From NCBI GenBank assembly GCA_902580445.1, contig CACHKQ010000005.1:1-49332 (forward strand): a DNA stretch of 49,332 bases, in the 5' to 3' direction. The stretch is from an uncultured Pelagibacteraceae bacterium (lineage in GTDB: Bacteria > Pseudomonadota > Alphaproteobacteria > Pelagibacterales > Pelagibacteraceae). The position numbers and the translations under genes were made by a program. Within the stretch, counting starts at the first letter, position 1. Every line of letters begins with the position of its first letter. Shown piece after piece: positions 44,702 to 49,332 of this stretch. The notes under the pieces were generated by a model. The model did no database searches. It was not told where the DNA came from and saw only the letters and a list, made by a program, of their open reading frames with translations.

Positions 44702-46436
44702 TGAGGAATTAATTAAAAAAGTTCAATCTTATAATAGATTTTTCAATCGAGATGCTCTTAGCAAGGCTTACAATTTTGCACTCAGCGCACATAAAAACCA
44801 AAAAAGAGATGAGGGTATTCCCTATATAAGTCATCCAGTTGCTGTAGCAAGTATACTCACAGAGTTAAAGCTTGATAGCGCTACTATAACAACCGGTTTG
44901 CTTCACGATACAGTTGAAGATACCAAGGCAACTTATGAGACTGTAAAAAAAGAATTTGGAAAAGAAGTTGCAGATTTAGTTGATGGAGTAACAAAAATCT
45001 CAGCCTTAGAGGAAAAAGCAGTTGAAAATTCAAAAGCTGAAAATTTTAGAAAGTTAATACTTGCTACATCAAAAGATATTAGAGTTTTATTGGTTAAGTT
45101 AGCTGACAGACTACATAATATGAGAACTATTCATTTTGTTAAAGATGAAAATAAAAAAATCAGAAAAGCAAAAGAAACAATGGAAATTTATGCACCTTTG
45201 GCAGATAGAATGGGCATGAATCGTATTCGAGATGAACTTGAAGATTTATCCTTTTCAATTTTAAATTTAGATGCAAGAAATTTAATCTTAGATAGATTAT
45301 CTGTAATTAAAAATAAAAGAGATGACAATATTAAACAGATATCAGATGAGCTTAAAAAATTATTAAAACTTAATAGCATAGATGCAGAAATTACTGGACG
45401 AGAAAAAACCCCATTTTCAATATGGAGAAAAATACAATCAAAAAGAATATCTCTAGAACAACTCACAGACGTTGTTGGTTTTAGAGTAATAGTAAAAGAT
45501 ATAAACACTTGTTACATAACATTAGGTTTATTTCATAGTAAATTTTCAGCGATACCAGGAAAGTTTAAAGATTATATTTCTACACCAAAAATTAATCAAT
45601 ACAAATCAATCCACACCTCTGTGATAGGTCCAATGAAAAAAAGAATTGAAATTCAAATTAGAACCAAACCAATGCACGAGTTTGCAGAAAGAGGTATAGC
45701 AGCACATTGGAAATACAAATCTTCAGAAAAATTTTCTGAATTGTCTTGGAAAGAATATGATTGGCTAAGAGACCTTGTTGAAATCATAGAAACTGGTGGA
45801 AGCCCTGAACATTATTTTGAATTTACAAAATTACAAATGTTTCAGGACAATGTTTTTTGTTTTACACCCAAAGGTGCGGTTATTAAATTACCTAAAGACG
45901 CAACTCCAATTGATTTTGCTTATGCTGTTCATACGAAAATTGGTGATACAGCAATAGGATGTGAAGTTAATGGGAAGTCCTCACCATTACAAACCGTATT
46001 AAGTAATGGCGATATGATCAAAATTATTACTTCTAAAAAAGTGTCACCATCTCTACACTGGTTATCATCAAGCAAGACTGGTAAAGCAAGAGCTTCAATT
46101 AGGAAACATTGGCATGGCAAGCTTTTAGATAATGAGACTAAAAAAAAAGAATATACATCAACTCTATCTATTGATTTACCTCACAAACCTGGGATATTAG
46201 GTAAGGTTAGTACACTGATAGGGATGAATGATGCTAATATAATAAATATAGAAATGACAAAAAGAAGTAAAGATTATCTGCAATTTTTGTTTGATATTCA
46301 AATTAAAGATTTAAAAAACTTTACAAACTTGATAAGTCAGATTAAGCAACAAAATTTAAAGCTTAAAGTAATTCGTCATAAAAAGAAAAAGTATGATTTC
46401 ATACAAAGAGTCCTTAAAAATTTTAAAAGAAACTAA
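44691..46436 (+). CDS. spoT: Bifunctional (p)ppGpp synthetase/hydrolase, short RSH form
   Basis: A 581-residue RelA/SpoT homologue. The hydrolase domain has the HD pair His72-Asp73 (LLHDTVEDT). The synthetase domain has YKSIHT at 304-309 and EIQIRT with Glu320, so both activities look intact. A TGS domain follows (about 385-450), then an ACT domain begins near residue 489. Long RSH enzymes usually have more than 700 residues; here the helical and zinc-finger/CC region between TGS and ACT is cut to about 40 residues. The frame is clean. It overlaps pyrE by 44 bases. Confidence 0.94.
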   Translation: MLNDEELIKKVQSYNRFFNRDALSKAYNFALSAHKNQKRDEGIPYISHPVAVASILTELKLDSATITTGLLHDTVEDTKATYETVKKEFGKEVADLVDGVTKISALEEKAVENSKAENFRKLILATSKDIRVLLVKLADRLHNMRTIHFVKDENKKIRKAKETMEIYAPLADRMGMNRIRDELEDLSFSILNLDARNLILDRLSVIKNKRDDNIKQISDELKKLLKLNSIDAEITGREKTPFSIWRKIQSKRISLEQLTDVVGFRVIVKDINTCYITLGLFHSKFSAIPGKFKDYISTPKINQYKSIHTSVIGPMKKRIEIQIRTKPMHEFAERGIAAHWKYKSSEKFSELSWKEYDWLRDLVEIIETGGSPEHYFEFTKLQMFQDNVFCFTPKGAVIKLPKDATPIDFAYAVHTKIGDTAIGCEVNGKSSPLQTVLSNGDMIKIITSKKVSPSLHWLSSSKTGKARASIRKHWHGKLLDNETKKKEYTSTLSIDLPHKPGILGKVSTLIGMNDANIINIEMTKRSKDYLQFLFDIQIKDLKNFTNLISQIKQQNLKLKVIRHKKKKYDFIQRVLKNFKRN

Positions 46437-46974
46437 TGCTCTATTAGAGGGACATTTTGTTTTATCCTCAGGTTTACATAGTGACAAATATGTACAATGT
46501 GCACAGTTATTAAGTAAACCTAATAAAGCAAAAGAAATTTGTTTATCTCTCGCAGATAAAATAAAAGAAAATTTTAAAAATATTGATTTAATAGTTTCAC
46601 CTGCAATGGGAGGTGTAGTTATTGGTTATGAAATTGGAAGAATTTTAGACAAAGAAACTATTTTTGCTGAAAGAGTGAATGGTAAATTTGAATTAAGGCG
46701 TGGCTTTAAAATTAAAAAAGACCAAAAAATTTTAATAGTTGAAGATGTGATTACTACTGGAAAATCAAGTTTAGAATGTGCTGACATGATAAATAAACTT
46801 AATGGAAATGTAATTGGATATGCCTGTATAATTGATAGATCAAATGACAAGTCTTTAATTAAAAAAGGTTTTGTATCCCAAATTAAAATTGAAATACCCA
46901 CTTATCATAAAGATGAATTGCCTGATCATCTAAAAAAATTAAATCCCATTAAACCTGGAAGCAGAAACTTATAA
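46393..46974 (+). CDS. pyrE: Orotate phosphoribosyltransferase
   Basis: A 193-residue type I phosphoribosyltransferase that makes orotidine 5'-phosphate from orotate and PRPP in pyrimidine synthesis. It shows the N-terminal FVLSSGLHSDKYVQ and the PRPP loop ILIVEDVITTGKSS. Its ATG lies 44 bases inside the RSH gene in another frame; because conserved OPRT sequence begins soon after (LLEGHFVLSSG), this start gives a normal N-terminus and the overlap seems genuine. pdxJ starts at its last base. Confidence 0.95.
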   Translation: MISYKESLKILKETNALLEGHFVLSSGLHSDKYVQCAQLLSKPNKAKEICLSLADKIKENFKNIDLIVSPAMGGVVIGYEIGRILDKETIFAERVNGKFELRRGFKIKKDQKILIVEDVITTGKSSLECADMINKLNGNVIGYACIIDRSNDKSLIKKGFVSQIKIEIPTYHKDELPDHLKKLNPIKPGSRNL

Positions 46975-47696
46975 TGGGTACAGCAAGATTAGGTATCAAT
47001 ATAGATCATGTTGCTACTGTAAGAAATGCAAGAGGAGAGAATTACCCAAGCCCTTTAAAAGCAGCACTTTTATCTCAAAAATATGGAGCCGACTCAATAA
47101 CTATTCATCTAAGGGAAGATAGAAGACATATAGTTGATCAAGACTTAATTGAAATAAGAAAAAAATTAAAAATACCTTTGAATTTAGAAATGGCCCCAAC
47201 AAAACAGATGTTAAAAATTGCATTAAAACACAGACCTACATTTGTTTGTATTGTGCCAGAAAAAAGAAAAGAAATTACTACAGAAGGAGGATTAAATTTA
47301 AAAAAAAACTCAAATTTTCTTAAAAAAGTTATTTATGAATTAAAAAGAAAAAAAATACGGACAAGTCTTTTTATAGAACCAAACCAGAAATCTATTTTAA
47401 ATGCAAATAAACTTGGTGCTGAGTGTATAGAAATACATACTGGAAAAATTTGTAACTTAATAAATAAAAGAAAAAAATATTCTAAAGAATTTACCAAAAT
47501 ATTAAACAGCGTAAAATATGCAAATAACCTTGGTATAGAAGTACATGCAGGTCATGGTATTACTTTTAAATCTGCAAAAATTTTATCAAAAATTAAAGGC
47601 ATTGAAGAATTTAATATAGGACATTTCATAATAGGAGAGTCAATATTCATTGGAATAAAAAATTGTATAAAAAAATTTAAAAAAATAATTAAATGA
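46974..47696 (+). CDS. pdxJ: Pyridoxine 5'-phosphate synthase
   Basis: A 240-residue TIM-barrel enzyme that closes the pyridoxine ring in the DXP-dependent vitamin B6 route. It shows LGINIDHVATVRNARG at the N-terminus, ITIHLREDRRHI and GHGITFKSAK toward the end. PLP made through this route serves enzymes such as SufS. It overlaps lepB by four bases; acpS, which commonly lies between pdxJ and lepB in related genomes, is absent here. Confidence 0.97.
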   Translation: MGTARLGINIDHVATVRNARGENYPSPLKAALLSQKYGADSITIHLREDRRHIVDQDLIEIRKKLKIPLNLEMAPTKQMLKIALKHRPTFVCIVPEKRKEITTEGGLNLKKNSNFLKKVIYELKRKKIRTSLFIEPNQKSILNANKLGAECIEIHTGKICNLINKRKKYSKEFTKILNSVKYANNLGIEVHAGHGITFKSAKILSKIKGIEEFNIGHFIIGESIFIGIKNCIKKFKKIIK

Positions 47697-48421
47697 TTTC
47701 AAAAATTATAGATAATTTAAAAACTTTGTTAATAGCGTTATTTATTGCTGTTATAATTAGGTCATTGCTATTTCAACCTTTTTATATACCCTCATCATCA
47801 ATGGAGCCTACTTTATTGGTTGGGGATAGAATTTTTGTTTCAAAATATACCTATGGATATAGCAAACATTCTTTCCCTTTCAGTCCACCAATACTTAATA
47901 AAAGAATATTTAGTTCAGAACCTAAATATGGTGATCTTATTGTTTTTAAAACACCATCGGACAATAGAACAGATTTTATTAAAAGATTAGTTGGATTGCC
48001 TGGTGATAAAATTCAGATAAAAAATGGTGACCTTTTAATCAATCAAGAAAAAGTTGAAAAAGAGGAAATGTTAAATGATTTTGAAATTAAATGCGGTGGG
48101 GAAAATATTGATGTAAAACTATTTAATGAAATATTGCCAAACAATATAAAACACACAGTTGTTTACAACAAAATTGGGAGCATGGTTAATTCAGATTTAT
48201 ATATTGTCCCGGAAGATCATTATTTCTTACTTGGTGATAATAGAGATTGCTCAAGAGACAGCAGATTTCTTTCTAGTGTTGGGTATGTTCATAAAGATAA
48301 TTTAGTTGGTAAAGCAAGATTAATATTCTTCTCAAATGATACTAATAATGGAAGTGTTTTAAAAATTTGGAATTGGAATAATTCATTTAGATTTAAAAGA
48401 TTTTTTAAGAAACTAAAATGA
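47693..48421 (+). CDS. lepB: Signal peptidase I
   Basis: A 242-residue membrane-anchored serine-lysine protease that removes signal peptides from exported proteins. One N-terminal membrane helix (LLIALFIAVIIRSLLF) precedes the active-site Ser36 in SSSMEPT. The general-base lysine is Lys97 in DFIKRLVGLPGD, and the GDNRDCSRDSR box is present near the C-terminus. It overlaps pdxJ and rnc by four bases each. Confidence 0.97.
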   Translation: MISKIIDNLKTLLIALFIAVIIRSLLFQPFYIPSSSMEPTLLVGDRIFVSKYTYGYSKHSFPFSPPILNKRIFSSEPKYGDLIVFKTPSDNRTDFIKRLVGLPGDKIQIKNGDLLINQEKVEKEEMLNDFEIKCGGENIDVKLFNEILPNNIKHTVVYNKIGSMVNSDLYIVPEDHYFLLGDNRDCSRDSRFLSSVGYVHKDNLVGKARLIFFSNDTNNGSVLKIWNWNNSFRFKRFFKKLK

Positions 48422-49083
48422 AAATTAATACAAAAATAATTGAAAATAATTTAAAAATTAATTTTAATAATAAAAAACTTTTAATTCAAAGTTTAACCCA
48501 CAAAAGCTATAGTGAAAAACACAATAACGAAAAATTAGAATTCCTCGGTGACCGAGTGATAGGTCTCGTAATATCTAAAAAACTTTTAAGTCTTTATCCT
48601 AATGAGAACGAAGGAGTAATTGATAAAAAATTTTCTTATTTAGTTAATAAAAAAACTTGTGCTCTTGTGGGAAGACAACTTAACTTAAAAAACTTCATTA
48701 AGACGGGAAATTCATTAAGATATTTAAAATCAAATGATGAAAAAATTATTAGTGACTGTTGTGAATCAATAATTGGAGCTCTGTATCTTGATCAGGGATA
48801 TTCTGCTGCAGAAAAATTTATTTTAAGGAATTGGGATAGTTTTTTAAAAAAATCTGTTATTACACGCATTGATCCAAAAACTAAACTTCAGGAATTTTCA
48901 CTAAAAAAGTTTAAAAAGTTGCCAATATATAAATCCTTTAAACCTACAGGCCCGAACCATAATCCAATTTTTAAGGTTCAGGTTAATATTTTAAACTCAA
49001 AGAAATATTTTGGGTTAGGAAAATCAAAAAAGTTAGCCGAACAAAATGCTGCATCAAAATTAGTTAAGAGTCTAAAAATTTAA
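48418..49083 (+). CDS. rnc: Ribonuclease III
   Basis: A 221-residue double-strand-specific endoribonuclease that processes rRNA precursors. The catalytic domain has the signature NEKLEFLGDRVIGL and the second acidic motif CCESIIGALYLDQG. A C-terminal double-stranded-RNA-binding domain (about 150-221, GLGKSKKLAEQNAASKLV) completes it. recO starts at the next base after the stop; the era gene that usually lies between them is missing. Confidence 0.97.
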   Translation: MKINTKIIENNLKINFNNKKLLIQSLTHKSYSEKHNNEKLEFLGDRVIGLVISKKLLSLYPNENEGVIDKKFSYLVNKKTCALVGRQLNLKNFIKTGNSLRYLKSNDEKIISDCCESIIGALYLDQGYSAAEKFILRNWDSFLKKSVITRIDPKTKLQEFSLKKFKKLPIYKSFKPTGPNHNPIFKVQVNILNSKKYFGLGKSKKLAEQNAASKLVKSLKI

Positions 49084-49332
49084 ATGAACTGGGAAGATGA
49101 AGGTTTCGTTATAGGAAAAAGAAGATTTAGGGAAAATGCAATTATATTAGATATTTTTACTCCTAAATTTGGCAAGACTAGCGGAATAGTTTATGGAGGT
49201 ACTTCAAGAAAAGTTAGAAATCATCTTCAATTAATGAATAAAATTTTTATTATTCATACATCAAGAAATGAAAATAAAATTGGCTATTTTAAAACAGAAT
49301 TAATAAAACCAATTTCACCAGAATATTTTGAT
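49084..49332 (+). CDS. recO: DNA repair protein RecO (5' part only)
   Basis: The frame opens with ATG immediately after rnc and is still open at the window edge, giving 83 residues. The N-terminal OB-fold sequence MNWEDEGFVIGKRRFRENAIILDIFTPKFG matches RecO, which helps load RecA onto SSB-coated DNA in gap repair. Its position after the lepB-rnc pair is the conserved alphaproteobacterial one, apart from the missing era. The C-terminal zinc-binding part lies outside the window. Confidence 0.9.
   Translation, partial: MNWEDEGFVIGKRRFRENAIILDIFTPKFGKTSGIVYGGTSRKVRNHLQLMNKIFIIHTSRNENKIGYFKTELIKPISPEYFD

Noticed and set aside
1-49332. CRISPR arrays, insertion sequences, prophage or defence genes
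   Set aside because: I saw no regularly spaced repeats, transposase, integrase, nuclease-helicase clusters or long terminal repeats; the region is housekeeping DNA.

Overview
The window is AT-rich, very tightly packed bacterial chromosome. Gene order and protein families point to an alphaproteobacterium with a streamlined genome, most likely Pelagibacterales (SAR11) or a close relative. The pointers are a 14-gene nuoA-N operon with separate nuoC and nuoD, the tig-clpP-clpX-lon order, the dapA-smpB and spoT-pyrE-pdxJ-lepB-rnc-recO blocks, lysine- and asparagine-rich proteins, and intergenic gaps that are usually 0-10 bases or short overlaps. The taxon is inferred from content and composition, not from a marker-gene tree. 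I saw no insertion sequence, prophage, CRISPR array or integron.

Layout: (1) 1-5798, a SUF iron-sulfur operon: sufB (3' end only), a VOC-fold gene, sufE, sufC, sufD, sufS, sufU, sufT, sufA and a 60-residue unknown. (2) 5807-7998, minus strand: glnA, then a small secreted unknown and an NTF2-like protein. (3) 8116-11386: nnrD, a YbaK-type deacylase, an EamA transporter and a WecA/MraY-type phosphoglycosyltransferase. (4) 11421-17287, protein quality control: tRNA-Leu almost abutting tig, then clpP, clpX and lon. (5) 17335-19878: one 847-residue protein joining a sugar-nucleotide SDR, a cupin and a sugar C-methyltransferase. (6) 19881-22583, minus strand: acetoacetyl-CoA synthetase with a small overlapping partner gene, and a zinc-ribbon membrane protein. 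(7) 22685-22840: tRNA-Val and tRNA-Asp. (8) 22985-40368: the complete complex I operon running on into birA, an O-methyltransferase, trhO and a MATE exporter. (9) tRNA-Ser, then a minus-strand lytic transglycosylase divergent from dapA. (10) 42817-49332: dapA, smpB, folK, spoT/rel, pyrE, pdxJ, lepB, rnc and recO (5' end only).

The genes are mostly housekeeping. SUF supplies Fe-S clusters, and complex I needs many of them. GlnA assimilates ammonium. Tig, ClpXP and Lon handle folding and proteolysis, while SmpB (ribosome rescue) and the RSH enzyme (ppGpp) handle translational stress and starvation.

The less ordinary points are: the SDR-cupin-C-methyltransferase fusion; SufE and SufU encoded together with a VOC protein in one SUF operon; an RSH protein without the usual central C-terminal region; a catalytic-core-only BirA with an altered biotin loop; loss of rpoZ, acpS and era from an otherwise conserved block; a His/Asp-rich trigger factor tail; and several genes whose promoter or upstream tRNA leaves almost no 5' leader (lon, dapA, tig). 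I found no clear defence system or other wholly new multi-gene system. The fusion protein and the modified SUF operon are the best candidates for undescribed biology.
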